Positions 1 to 7,246 of a DNA stretch of 35,621 bases are shown one piece after another. Where the stretch lies: assembly GCA_020049415.1 (NCBI GenBank), contig JAIFKV010000091.1, positions 1-35,621 on the forward strand. Reading direction: 5' to 3'. A model generated the notes under the pieces. It had not been told where the DNA came from. It worked only from the letters and a program-made list of their open reading frames with translations, and made no database searches. How positions within the stretch are numbered: the first letter of the stretch is position 1; every line of letters starts with the position of its first letter. This DNA comes from Betaproteobacteria bacterium. Its GTDB lineage: Bacteria; Pseudomonadota; Gammaproteobacteria; Burkholderiales; Thiobacillaceae. The translations under genes were made by a program, and so were the position numbers.

Positions 1-87
1 CTGATAGCGCGTCTCCTCTTCACGCTCGACCGGGCGCACGATGAGTGACTTCAGGGGTAAGGAAGTGGAAGCAAGGGATGTCGCCAT
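1..87 (-). CDS. DUF4338/DruA-like protein, 5' end only (partial)
   Basis: Only the first 29 codons lie in the window; the frame starts at an ATG at 87 and is still open at base 1. The visible peptide is a short Ser/Thr-rich leader followed by LIVRPVEREEETRYQ. That matches my recollection of how the DUF4338 domain begins (a conserved RPV followed by an acidic stretch and an aromatic). DUF4338 occurs in transposase-like proteins and in DruA of Druantia defence systems. The neighbouring DUF454 fragment ends abruptly at about 183, which would fit a mobile element whose end lies between 88 and 183, but no inverted repeat or target duplication can be tested here. The ribosome-binding site is weak (AAGCGGG directly before the ATG). 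The family call rests on a short N-terminus and is tentative. Confidence 0.45.
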   Translation of the reverse strand, partial: MATSLASTSLPLKSLIVRPVEREEETRYQ

Positions 88-172
88 CCCGCTTTTATAC
101 GGGTTTGCTGGTTAGCTGTCCACCTTTTGAGCTTAACCCATTGTGGCAACTATCTATTTTGGGGTGGGTAAA

Positions 173-382
173 TTAGCCGTGGTAGGCGACACGTTTGACC
201 TTGCGCGGCATGGCGCGATGGGTTTGCCATTCGTGGATGATGGGGCCGGCGATGCGGTGCACCAGCATGGCGTCATGCAGGCGCAGCGAACTGCGCGCAA
301 AACAGGCCGCCGCCAGCAGCACGAACGGCGTCGTTGGCAGCACTGGTAAGACGATGCCGACCAGGCAGGCCAGGCGAACCAG
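173..382 (-). pseudogene. DUF454 (YbaN-like) inner-membrane protein fragment
   Basis: Reading leftward from 382, 69 codons match the core of the DUF454/YbaN family: a hydrophobic VGIVLPVLPTTPFVLLAAA segment, then CFARSS, then GPIIHEWQTHRAMPRKVKR. Family members are small inner-membrane proteins of roughly 120 residues. Here there is no start codon in a suitable place: upstream the frame runs into the 3' end of the ion-channel remnant. The C-terminal transmembrane half is also missing, because the frame stops at 173 (TAA) just after the KRVA motif. Both ends therefore look truncated and I read it as a remnant. The family match is seen directly; that it is non-functional is inferred. Confidence 0.7.
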
Positions 383-407
383 ACGGGAATTTGAAGGCGC
401 GCGCCGC

Positions 408-1035
408 TCATTCCCGCGGTCGGATGAGCCGGGTTTTCAATTCGGCGATTTCGCCGCGCAATTCACGAATCTCGTTGTGCAGGTCGGTTTCGATATGTTC
501 ACGCGCTTGTTCCTCCACGTTGGCGGTGTCGCGATTCTCTTCCTCGCTGAAGGTCTGCATCGCGTTGACGATGTTCGCGATAAACAGATTCAGCATGGTG
601 AAGGTGGCGATCAGGATGAACACGATGAATAAGCCCCAGGCATAGGGGGACTGTTCCATCACCAGCCGCAAGATGCCCATCGACCAGCTTTCCAGCGTCA
701 TGATCTGAAACAGCGTGTAGAACGAACGGCCGAGCTTGCCGAACCAGTCCGGGAGGCGGTGGCGAACAGGTTGGTGGCGATCACCGCGAAGACGTAATAG
801 ATCAGCAGCAATACCCGCAGCGCGCGCAGTACCGAGAACTGGCCGGTGGCCGGCAGCAGTGCGATACCGACGACAAGGAAATCGAACACGCTCCACGGGT
901 CGCGAAAGAATGGCAAACGATGCACGTACAGCCGCAGCGCGATTTCAATGCCGAACACCGCGAGGATGGCTTTGTCGAGCAGATGGATTGCATCGCCGTA
1001 ATGGACCATCACGGTGGGCGAGGTTTCCAGGATAT
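408..1035 (-). pseudogene. Voltage-gated ion channel (Ion_trans family), decayed
   Basis: Two leftward reading frames together spell one six-helix cation channel. The upstream frame gives ETSPTVM, an S2-S3 region ([42 protein letters not shown]) and the start of S4 (VLRALRVL). It then jumps straight to S5 ([16 protein letters not shown]), so the rest of S4 and the S4-S5 linker, some 30-35 residues, are missing. Around 751-764 the frame breaks: LPDWFG, the pore helix [17 protein letters not shown]6 and a coiled-coil tail continue in another frame, consistent with loss of one C. The N-terminus is also cut, since homology begins at about 1030 where the sequence joins a universal-stress-protein fragment. 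With an internal deletion, a frameshift and a lost 5' end, this is very probably a pseudogene. Confidence 0.85.
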
Positions 1036-1039
1036 TCAA

Positions 1040-1153
1040 CGACTTTGCATCATCGGCGCCTACAGCCACTCGCCGCTGCGCAGCGTGCTGTTCGGCAGTA
1101 AGACCTCCGACCTGCTGCGCTCTTCGCTGATTCCGACGCTGTTGTTGCGTTGA
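1040..1153 (+). pseudogene. Universal stress protein (UspA family), 3' fragment
   Basis: The rightward frame ending at the TGA at 1151-1153 encodes IIGAYSHSPLRSVLFGS followed by KTSDLLRSSLIPTLLLR. This is the characteristic UspA C-terminus: a G-x-Y/H-x-H/R-S nucleotide-binding loop, a small-residue turn, then the last strand. The preceding codons of the same frame are antisense to the ion-channel remnant and do not resemble a Usp fold, so only about the last 35 residues survive. The breakpoint is near 1030-1040, exactly where ion-channel homology on the other strand begins. Confidence 0.7.
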
Positions 1154-1212
1154 GTGCTGAAGCCTCTCTCTCCGTCTGCCCGGTGTGTCAGATTTTCAGC
1201 CGCGCTTCTCAA

Positions 1213-2520
1213 CTAACCAGTTTCCACTCGGTTCCGCCCGGCTTCCTTGGCGCGATACATGGCTTGGTCAGCCTGTTGCAGTGCTTCCGAAGGTGGATTT
1301 CCAATCACTGCGCGCATTACAACAACGCCGATGCTGACGCTGACCCTGCCGTAGGGTGATAGCGCGTGCGGAATGCCCGCTTTATGGACTGCTCGGCAAA
1401 TCGATTCGGCCAAAGTGCGCGCTTTGCTGATGTCCGTGTTGGCCACCACCACGGCAAATTCTTCTCCGCCATAACGAGCAGGCAGTTCGCCGGCGCGTCG
1501 TACGATATCGTGAATGATGTGGGCTACGCTGCGTAGGCATTCATCCCCGGCGAGATGACCATAATGGTCGTTATATTTCTTGAACCAGTCGACGTCGAGC
1601 ATGATGACCCCAACTTCCCGGTTGGTTCGGGCTGCGCGGGCCCATTCCTTGGTCAAGGTGTCGTCAAAACTGCGTCGGTTGGCCAGACCCGTCAACGCAT
1701 CTGTCATGGAGAGTTCCGCCAATTTGAGGTTGACCGTTTCAAGTTCATCGTTCTGGCTGATGATCTTGCGTTCCTGCTTGTCAATGCGACTCACGAACAG
1801 CGCGATCAAGCCATAAATGGCTGAAAGAATGAGAAAGGTCACGCCGGAGAGCATATTGGCCATGGCGCTGGCGGCCGCGTTCACGCCTTTCATCGGGGCT
1901 CGGATGGAAATCATTGCGCGCACGGCGTTGGGCTTTTCATGAAAGCCGGCTTGGTCGCCATACATCTCGATCAACTCGGTCGGGGCGATCGCGGGGGCGC
2001 TGTGGCAGCGCATGCAACTGGCATCTGAGCGTTCAATGGGAAGCGCCAGATAGAGCCACTTTTCACCGTTGATCTCCAGTTGTGACTTGTACTCCTGTAG
2101 ACCCTCTTCGTTCATTCGCTTCAGCAGACCGGATTCGATTGCATCCGCCTTGTTGATGGGGTTGCGCGGATTGTCGGTTGCCAGTTTGAAGTGGATTGAA
2201 ACGAGGCCTCTCTTCGCCCGTTCGGCATTGAGAAATTCATTGATGTTGCGCGAAATGAAGGTTCGTGACATGAGAATGGGGGAAAAGTAGGCTTCATACA
2301 GCGCCCCTTCCGCCTTCAGCCGATAAATCTCCGGACGTTGAAACTTGACGACATATTCATGCGTCGCGCGGTGCACAAGAAGGGCATTGAGTGCCAGTTT
2401 TTCCGCTTCGCCCAGGGCATATTGCTCTGCCTTGTGGTGGTACAGGGTAACCAGCGCGGCAAAAGAGGCAAAAAATGGGATGAGCAACGCCAGCAGCGCA
2501 TTGCGAAAGCGTGGGAGCAT
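1213..2520 (-). CDS. Membrane diguanylate cyclase with haem-c-type DUF3365 sensor
   Basis: This 435-residue protein makes c-di-GMP from two GTP. It has an N-terminal membrane helix (about 8-27), a periplasmic DUF3365/Tll0287-like sensor region (about 30-215) with one CMRCH haem-c attachment motif at 169-173, a second membrane helix (about 222-245), a short coiled coil and a GGDEF domain (about 270-433). The active-site signature is GGEEF at 351-355. The usual inhibitory RxxD site five residues upstream reads RAGE, so product inhibition may be weak. The haem motif suggests a redox or gas signal. The ATG at 2520 starts a signal-anchor helix. The gene stands alone; upstream, 2521-2763 holds no recognised gene. 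Confidence 0.9.
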   Translation of the reverse strand: MLPRFRNALLALLIPFFASFAALVTLYHHKAEQYALGEAEKLALNALLVHRATHEYVVKFQRPEIYRLKAEGALYEAYFSPILMSRTFISRNINEFLNAERAKRGLVSIHFKLATDNPRNPINKADAIESGLLKRMNEEGLQEYKSQLEINGEKWLYLALPIERSDASCMRCHSAPAIAPTELIEMYGDQAGFHEKPNAVRAMISIRAPMKGVNAAASAMANMLSGVTFLILSAIYGLIALFVSRIDKQERKIISQNDELETVNLKLAELSMTDALTGLANRRSFDDTLTKEWARAARTNREVGVIMLDVDWFKKYNDHYGHLAGDECLRSVAHIIHDIVRRAGELPARYGGEEFAVVVANTDISKARTLAESICRAVHKAGIPHALSPYGRVSVSIGVVVMRAVIGNPPSEALQQADQAMYRAKEAGRNRVETG

Positions 2521-2763
2521 GTTGTTGGCGGGTGAAGACTGTTTCGATCGTCTGACTTTACGCTGCTACAAAACCTGCCTCAACGTATTCGGCGCCGGCA
2601 ATGGCGCGATGATGGCTGGCATGATGTCTTGCTTGGCCGACGTTGTGTCGGTCAGGTTGTTCTGAATCTGGCGCGAACATACTGCAATGTTCGCGTTTGT
2701 CGTTCGAGTCAATGATCCGCTTTACCGCGATACGCTTGGTTGCCCGTTTTCCGAATACAAATA

Positions 2764-2790
2764 AAAAAACCCCGCCAAGCGGGGTTTTTT
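2764..2790 (-). terminator. Intrinsic terminator after rpmG
   Basis: A 12-bp perfect inverted repeat, AAAAAACCCCGC and GCGGGGTTTTTT with a 3-nt loop, ends 14 bases past the rpmG stop codon. The A and T tracts on both sides let it terminate in either orientation. It should end the rpmB-rpmG transcript. Confidence 0.92.
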
Positions 2791-2804
2791 GCGGAGCAAG
2801 CAAA

Positions 2805-2972
2805 TTACTTGAGCTTGGTCTCTTTGTAAGCGACATGCTTGCGTGCGACGGGATCGAACTTGCTGATCTCCATCTTGCCGGGCATGGTCTTCTTGTTTTT
2901 GGTGGTGGTGTAGAAGTGGCCGGTGCCCGCAGTGGACTCCAGCTTGATTTTGTCGCGTCCGCCTTTTGCCAT
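2805..2972 (-). CDS. rpmG: 50S ribosomal protein L33
   Basis: A 55-residue basic protein beginning [20 protein letters not shown] and ending [13 protein letters not shown], the standard L33 sequence of proteobacteria. It belongs to the large ribosomal subunit near the E site. It is the Cys-free type, lacking the CxxC zinc-ribbon motifs found in some L33 paralogues. The ATG at 2972 has a strong AAGGAG ribosome-binding site six bases upstream. It lies 12 bases downstream of rpmB and is almost certainly co-transcribed with it, with the transcript ending at the hairpin at 2764-2790. Confidence 0.97.
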   Translation of the reverse strand: MAKGGRDKIKLESTAGTGHFYTTTKNKKTMPGKMEISKFDPVARKHVAYKETKLK

Positions 2973-2984
2973 GATGGGCTCCTT

Positions 2985-3218
2985 TTAGAGTACGCCGCTA
3001 GCGCGTAAATCGGCCAGGACGACATCGATGCCGTTCTTGTCGATCAGACGCAGGCCGGCATTGGAAAGACGCAGACGCACCCAACGGTTCTCGCTTTCCA
3101 CCCAGAAACGGCGGTATTGGAGATTGGGCAGAAAACGGCGTTTGGTTCTATTGTTGGCGTGGGACACATTGTTCCCCACCATCGGCTTCTTGCCGGTGAC
3201 CTGACATACACGGGCCAT
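2985..3218 (-). CDS. rpmB: 50S ribosomal protein L28
   Basis: A 77-residue basic protein starting [20 protein letters not shown], with the family core [12 protein letters not shown] and [16 protein letters not shown]. It is a component of the large ribosomal subunit. Its length is normal for the family. It has AGGGG eight bases before the ATG at 3218. It is the first gene of the rpmB-rpmG pair and sits just downstream of radC. A separate sigma-70-type promoter at 3259-3287 overlaps the radC stop codon, so the ribosomal genes can be expressed independently of radC. Confidence 0.97.
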   Translation of the reverse strand: MARVCQVTGKKPMVGNNVSHANNRTKRRFLPNLQYRRFWVESENRWVRLRLSNAGLRLIDKNGIDVVLADLRASGVL

Positions 3219-3258
3219 GATGGTTACCCCTGGAAAGTACTGAATCGGAAAGTCCGCC

Positions 3259-3287
3259 TTTATACACGAGGCTTATTCAATGGTCAA
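3259..3287 (-). promoter_or_regulatory. Sigma-70 promoter of rpmB-rpmG
   Basis: Reading leftward, TTGACC (3287-3282) and TATAAA (3264-3259) are separated by exactly 17 bases, close to the housekeeping consensus. The -35 box overlaps the radC stop codon. Transcription would start near 3252, giving a leader of about 35 nt before rpmB. Confidence 0.7.
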
Positions 3288-3958
3288 AGCCAACCTCGTT
3301 CGGCGAAAGATAAACCGTCTCTTCCCGCGACGATAAAGTGATCGAGCACCTTTACATCGATCAGGCCCAGCGCGGCTTTTAATTGGTCGGTCAGCCAGCG
3401 GTCGGCCTGGCTGGGCTCGGCCACGCCGGATGGGTGGTTGTGGGCGAGGATGACGCCGGCTGCATTCCAGGCGAGTGCTTGTTTGACAACTTCTCGCGGG
3501 TAGACCGAAGTTTGCGTCAAGGTGCCGCGAAACAACTCGGGCGCGGCGAGTACGCGGTTCTGGCTATCCAGGAACAGCACCATGAAGACTTCGTGGCCAA
3601 GGCCGCGCATCTTGAGTTGCAGAAAGTCGCGGACCGTTTGCGGTGAGTTGAGGGCATCGCCCAGGCGCATTTTTTCGCTTAGCGCGCGTTTCGCCATTTC
3701 CAGCACGGCCTGGAGTTGGGCGTATTTGGCGGGGCCCATGCCGGGTATCGAAATGAACGCGGCAATGTCCGAGGCAAACAGGTGGTTGAGTCCGTTAAAA
3801 CGATCGAGCAGTTCGCGCGCCAGGTCAACGGCGCTTTTTCCTGGCATGCCGACGCGCAGAAAAATCGCCAGCAATTCGGCGTCCGACAAGGCCGCCGCGC
3901 CACGCTCCAGCAATTTCTCGCGCGGCCGGTCGCCCGCCGGCCAGTCCATGATCGACAT
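3284..3958 (-). CDS. radC: RadC family JAMM/MPN protein
   Basis: This 224-residue protein has an N-terminal helix-hairpin-helix-like region (about 1-95, with [15 protein letters not shown]) and a C-terminal JAB1/MPN+ metalloprotease-like domain. The metal-binding signature is HNHPSG at 173-178 with a conserved Asp at 186 and Glu at 123. The name is historical; a DNA-repair role for RadC is not well supported and its substrate is unknown. An AGGGAG ribosome-binding site lies upstream of the ATG at 3958, supporting that start. It precedes rpmB-rpmG on the same strand, a neighbourhood common in beta- and gammaproteobacteria. Confidence 0.95.
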   Translation of the reverse strand: MSIMDWPAGDRPREKLLERGAAALSDAELLAIFLRVGMPGKSAVDLARELLDRFNGLNHLFASDIAAFISIPGMGPAKYAQLQAVLEMAKRALSEKMRLGDALNSPQTVRDFLQLKMRGLGHEVFMVLFLDSQNRVLAAPELFRGTLTQTSVYPREVVKQALAWNAAGVILAHNHPSGVAEPSQADRWLTDQLKAALGLIDVKVLDHFIVAGRDGLSFAERGWL

Positions 3959-4036
3959 GTTGTTGCTCCCTGTTTGTGACTGCCCTGGTTATTCAAGCAC
4001 AGTCGCTTAGTGGTCATCTTGTGGGGGTCGAGTGAA

Positions 4037-4594
4037 TTACTCGCAAAGCATGCCGCCCTCCACCCAGGCCTCAACATCGCGCGCCCACTCTTCGTGCCCG
4101 CCGGGTACGGAGGGGAATTTGCCATTCGGTGTCATGCCATTTTCAAGCGCCCAGTGGACGCGTGCATCGTGCAGCAGATGTTCGACCAGTTTGCTGTCGA
4201 CATCGCCCGTGCCCATGTTGCGTTTGGCGATCAGGCAGGTCTCGCGCGGACTCAAGCCGGTCCAGTCCATTCTTTCATGCGGCGCCATCCACTCGCCTCG
4301 CGGCAGGCCGGTAATGCGGCTGGTATGGCAGTTGTCGCAGAGATAGCGGGATCGATGCGAGTTGTAAGCGCGGCCGTTATGGGCGCGGCTGTTGAATTGA
4401 TGACATTGCAGACAGCGCGGGTGCTGAAATTTCTTGTATAGCGCATCGCTGAATTTGACCGGTTCGGCCGCCGAGGCGACGGTTATCGAAGCCAATAGCA
4501 GGGCCACGCCCAACAGCCGGTTCTGTTGTCTGAATACGTCGGTTGAACAATTGATTATTGATTTCAGCCGTGATCGGCTTTTCGATTTCATCAT
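4037..4594 (-). CDS. Periplasmic dihaem cytochrome c-type protein
   Basis: A protein of about 185 residues with two haem-c attachment motifs, CLQCH at 61-65 and CDNCH at 86-90, placed 25 residues apart with His-rich sequence between them (FNSRAHNGRAYNSHRSRY). A hydrophobic stretch with a likely signal-peptidase site (LLGVALLLASITVASAAEP, about 27-45) points to export. The C-terminal half is conserved-looking (GLPRGEWMAP, DWTGLSPRETC, SVPGGHEEW) but I know no enzymatic role for it; electron transfer is a reasonable guess. An upstream in-frame start at 4663 would lie inside the preceding gene. I prefer the tandem ATGs at 4594/4591, five bases past that gene's stop, which implies translational coupling with it. 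Confidence 0.8.
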   Translation of the reverse strand: MMKSKSRSRLKSIINCSTDVFRQQNRLLGVALLLASITVASAAEPVKFSDALYKKFQHPRCLQCHQFNSRAHNGRAYNSHRSRYLCDNCHTSRITGLPRGEWMAPHERMDWTGLSPRETCLIAKRNMGTGDVDSKLVEHLLHDARVHWALENGMTPNGKFPSVPGGHEEWARDVEAWVEGGMLCE

Positions 4595-4598
4595 GATT

Positions 4599-5360
4599 TC
4601 AGGCGGTTGCAGTGATGCTTTCTGGCGGCTCTGCGGGGCTGAAAATGTCCTGATAGGCCGCATAGGTCGAGGTCAGCGTCCACGGCAGGAAAACCAGCAA
4701 ACCCAGGCCGAAGGGGAGCATCAGCGCAGCCATGCCGGCCAGGCCGAGGATCAGGCTGTAGGTGAGAAGCGGCCGCCAATTGCTCCAGCATGCCCAGATG
4801 CTCCACCAGAGCGCGCGGCTAGGCGGAAAACGCTCGAACAAGGCCAGGCCGGGGGCGAACCAGGTGGCCATCAACAGCGGTGTAAACAGCAGCGTGCCCA
4901 GGCCCATTGCCGGTAATGCGGTGGCCAGAATAAGTTCTGCTTGCTCGGGCGTCATTTCGGTCGGGTTCTGGCTCTGTCGCAGCAGTTCCTGCATGTCGCC
5001 TTCGGTAAAAAATTTCACCAGAGCAAAGATCAGGAAGGTTGCCAGCATGTAAAAAATACCAATCGCCAACAAGGATTGGCGGCTTTCGTTCCATCCGCTG
5101 GCAAGGTAGACGAAGGAAATGGTTTCGCCCGTGCTGCCGCCCCGGCTGGCGGCAAGGTAGCCGGCGACGATGAAAGGCGAGAGGACATGCACGGCGAGGG
5201 TGCCGACGATGGGTACCATGCCGATGCCCATCAACACCAGAAATACCAGCGCGGTCATGCCGGTCCAGGGAATCGGCGCCAGCATGAACAACCGCCAGCC
5301 TTCTTTGGTCCAGGCCAGGCCGTTGGCGGCAGGGGGATGCAAAACGGTAATCGTGTTCAT
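4599..5360 (-). CDS. BPSS1780 family integral membrane protein
   Basis: A 253-residue hydrophobic protein with about five to six membrane helices. The N-terminal part, AANGLAWTKEGWRLFMLAPIPW, and the later motifs FTPLLMATWFAPGLALF and ALWWSIWACWSNWRPLL are typical of the BPSS1780/DUF2189-like membrane family found mainly in betaproteobacteria. The loop at about 120-145 is acidic and polar. Function is unknown. It is followed at once by the dihaem cytochrome gene (start five bases after this stop), so the two are probably one transcription unit. That pairing hints at a shared role at the membrane, which is inference only. Confidence 0.8.
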   Translation of the reverse strand: MNTITVLHPPAANGLAWTKEGWRLFMLAPIPWTGMTALVFLVLMGIGMVPIVGTLAVHVLSPFIVAGYLAASRGGSTGETISFVYLASGWNESRQSLLAIGIFYMLATFLIFALVKFFTEGDMQELLRQSQNPTEMTPEQAELILATALPAMGLGTLLFTPLLMATWFAPGLALFERFPPSRALWWSIWACWSNWRPLLTYSLILGLAGMAALMLPFGLGLLVFLPWTLTSTYAAYQDIFSPAEPPESITATA

Positions 5361-5373
5361 AAACAGTGCAAAG

Positions 5374-5407
5374 AAAAAAATGGACGCCCTTGATCGACAA
5401 GGGCGTC
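5374..5407 (-). terminator. Intrinsic terminator after the DUF2782 gene
   Basis: A perfect 9-bp stem, GACGCCCTT (5383-5391) and AAGGGCGTC (5399-5407), with a 7-nt loop. On the minus strand it is followed by a T-rich tract (complement of the A7 at 5374-5380). It ends the transcript of the gene at 5451-5783 before the BPSS1780 gene begins. Confidence 0.85.
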
Positions 5408-5450
5408 ATATCGCGAGACGGCTGAGTGCGCCGAATTTACGCGGGTTGAA

Positions 5451-5783
5451 TCAAAATGCGTAAATGACCCAAAGCGGAACCTGAAAGTTCGGCGACAGAT
5501 CGTCGTACTTTCGCATCTGGCCATCGCCGCGCTGATCGATCAGAAAATAGGGTCTGCCGTGCGGAGGCGTCACCTTGATCATGTAAAGACGACCTTTGAC
5601 GCGGAACTCTTCAATCCGCTCATCGCCGCGCTGGACGATAGTGACTTGCGGCTCCAGGTCGGCGTCGATTATGCCGGGCGGCGGCGGGATTTCAGGCAGT
5701 GGTTGCAGGTTGCCGGGCGGGGCGGCGGCGGCTGCCGATGTCACCAGTAGCAGGCTGATGAGGGTGAGAGCGGATGTGCGCAT
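5451..5783 (-). CDS. DUF2782 domain exported protein
   Basis: A 110-residue protein with a signal peptide (hydrophobic ALTLISLLLVTSAAAAA, about 5-21) and then a Pro-rich segment, LQPLPEIPPPPG. A compact domain follows with QVTIVQRGDERIEEFRVKGRLY, MIKVTPPHGRPYFLIDQRGDG and a C-terminal PLWVIYAF. This arrangement is the DUF2782 family of betaproteobacteria; no function is established. It sits alone between an RlmI-like methyltransferase gene and its own terminator. Length is normal for the family. Confidence 0.85.
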   Translation of the reverse strand: MRTSALTLISLLLVTSAAAAAPPGNLQPLPEIPPPPGIIDADLEPQVTIVQRGDERIEEFRVKGRLYMIKVTPPHGRPYFLIDQRGDGQMRKYDDLSPNFQVPLWVIYAF

Positions 5784-5886
5784 GATGGAAGCCTCGAGTA
5801 GGTGTTTTTATTCTAGACGTATAGGCCGAACATGGCGGACGGCGCTTGCGCCATTCGTTGGTCATTCACCGGCCTTGCGACGACGC

Positions 5887-6927
5887 TCAAACCCGCAACA
5901 ACAGCATCTTCAGCGGTGGGTTGCCGTCCGGGCTGGGGAAGTCGGCTTCCGGCATGATCCATTCGAATTCCCGCACTTCGCGTCCGGCTTTTACCGCGCT
6001 GCGTTGTAGCTGCGCCAACCAGGCTTCGCGTTCTACTTCCGCCACGTTGTTGCAACAGATCAGCGTGCCGCCCTCGGCCGTGCTGAGCAGCGCCGGCTTG
6101 AACAGTGCCGGGTAATCGTTGACCACATCGACAACGCCAAAAATGCTCTTGGCGTAGCGTGGCGGGTCGAGAAAGACCAGATCGAAGGCGTGCTTCTCCA
6201 GTTTCGGGAACGGCGGCAGGCTGCGGCCGCGCACAAACTTCGGCTGACCAATGCCGGAATACTGGCGGGCGGCGGGGAAGAAATCGCTTTTGACGAAGCG
6301 TGGTCGTGTCGCCAATTCGTTCAGACGTGCATTTTCGCGGCCGATGGCCAAGCTGGATTCGGCGAAATCGACATTGATCACGCGGAGTGCGCCGGCCTTT
6401 GCGGCGGCGGTGCCGACGCCGCAGGTGTAGGCGAAATAATTGAGCACGGATTTGCCGGCGGCTTCCCGCATGACGCGGCGGCGACCCGCGCGCATATCTA
6501 GAAACAGCCACGGATCCTGCCCGGCATGGCGCGCCTGGATGCGGTAATTGACGCCAAGCTCCTGAAACTGACGCGGCTGCGTGGCCAGCGCCATGTCTTC
6601 GTCGGAAAGCGGATTGGCGATGCGCGAGTTGGACTGGCTGCGGTCGTTGTAAACCAGGATCAGGCCGGGCATGACTTCGCCGTAGAAGGTTTTCAGCGCA
6701 TCGAGTTGCGCCGGCTCCAGCGGGCGATGGAAGCTCTGTGCGATCAGCAGTTCGCCATAGCGGTCGATGGTCAGCCCCGGTTCACCCTCGACGCTGCCAT
6801 GAAACAGGCGATAGGCATCGGTGTGCTCGGCATGGCATTGGTTCAGCAACGCTTCACGTGCGACAAAGGCGGCGGCAAGGTGCTCAACGAGGGGGTCGAG
6901 AGGGGAGGCAATAGGGTCAGAGGACAC
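5887..6927 (-). CDS. RlmI-like class I SAM-dependent methyltransferase
   Basis: A 346-residue protein related to the rRNA cytosine-C5 methyltransferases RlmI/RlmK. The N-terminal part has [23 protein letters not shown], typical of the fold that precedes the catalytic domain; no separate PUA domain is evident, so the protein is shorter than E. coli RlmI (about 396). SAM-binding motif I is [18 protein letters not shown] (about 163-180) and the catalytic motif IV is [10 protein letters not shown] (about 252-261). The likely substrate is 23S rRNA, but the exact base cannot be told from sequence. Translation probably starts at the GTG at 6927, with CGGAG upstream. It is divergent from the chemoreceptor gene. 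Confidence 0.82.
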   Translation of the reverse strand: MSSDPIASPLDPLVEHLAAAFVAREALLNQCHAEHTDAYRLFHGSVEGEPGLTIDRYGELLIAQSFHRPLEPAQLDALKTFYGEVMPGLILVYNDRSQSNSRIANPLSDEDMALATQPRQFQELGVNYRIQARHAGQDPWLFLDMRAGRRRVMREAAGKSVLNYFAYTCGVGTAAAKAGALRVINVDFAESSLAIGRENARLNELATRPRFVKSDFFPAARQYSGIGQPKFVRGRSLPPFPKLEKHAFDLVFLDPPRYAKSIFGVVDVVNDYPALFKPALLSTAEGGTLICCNNVAEVEREAWLAQLQRSAVKAGREVREFEWIMPEADFPSPDGNPPLKMLLLRV

Positions 6928-7246
6928 GCGAACTCCGTGTGAATTGAAAGAATGCCGGCAGGGTACACCAAGCCAGCCTCAATCCTGGAGGCCAGACCCA
7001 TGCTCGCGCCGGGATGTGCCTGTATTTCATGGTTGCCTGGCAGGCTCCGCAAGCGTCGGCTTCTGCGCCTGGCAGCGGCGCTACGGTTGCCGCATACAAG
7101 CCCGGCCACGCCGGGACGGCCAGCTCCGCGAGGTCATTTTCAAGTTTCACACCAGGCGACCGATAAGGCCAAAAGTTCCATGTATCACCTCGCCAGCACG
7201 CACCGTCTCGGTGCGATTTTTTTCTCGATTCGACAAGGTAAAAGCC
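6928..7246. other. Divergent intergenic region upstream of the chemoreceptor
   Basis: About 320 bases between the GTG of the methyltransferase gene and the chemoreceptor ATG. Rightward ORFs running through it lack family resemblance. It must hold promoters for both directions; I cannot assign them. Its most distinct element is the terminator-like hairpin at 7199-7223, just ahead of the chemoreceptor gene. Confidence 0.5.
7199..7223 (+). terminator. Terminator-like hairpin in the chemoreceptor leader
   Basis: A perfect 7-bp stem, CGCACCG and CGGTGCG with a TCT loop, is followed by A and then seven T residues on the plus strand. It ends 23 bases before the chemoreceptor ATG at 7247. No rightward gene lies upstream for it to terminate, so it would act as an attenuator within the leader. 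Confidence 0.6.

Noticed and set aside
1-1153. A complete Druantia or other defence island at the left edge
   Set aside because: Only 29 codons of a DUF4338-like start are visible, and the neighbours are decayed housekeeping fragments with no other defence genes.
6928-7246. A GEMM-type c-di-GMP riboswitch in the chemoreceptor leader
   Set aside because: The conserved GEMM core (GGGCAAACC with a GAAA tetraloop and GGGACGCAAAGCC-like 3' part) is absent; only the terminator-like hairpin is clear.
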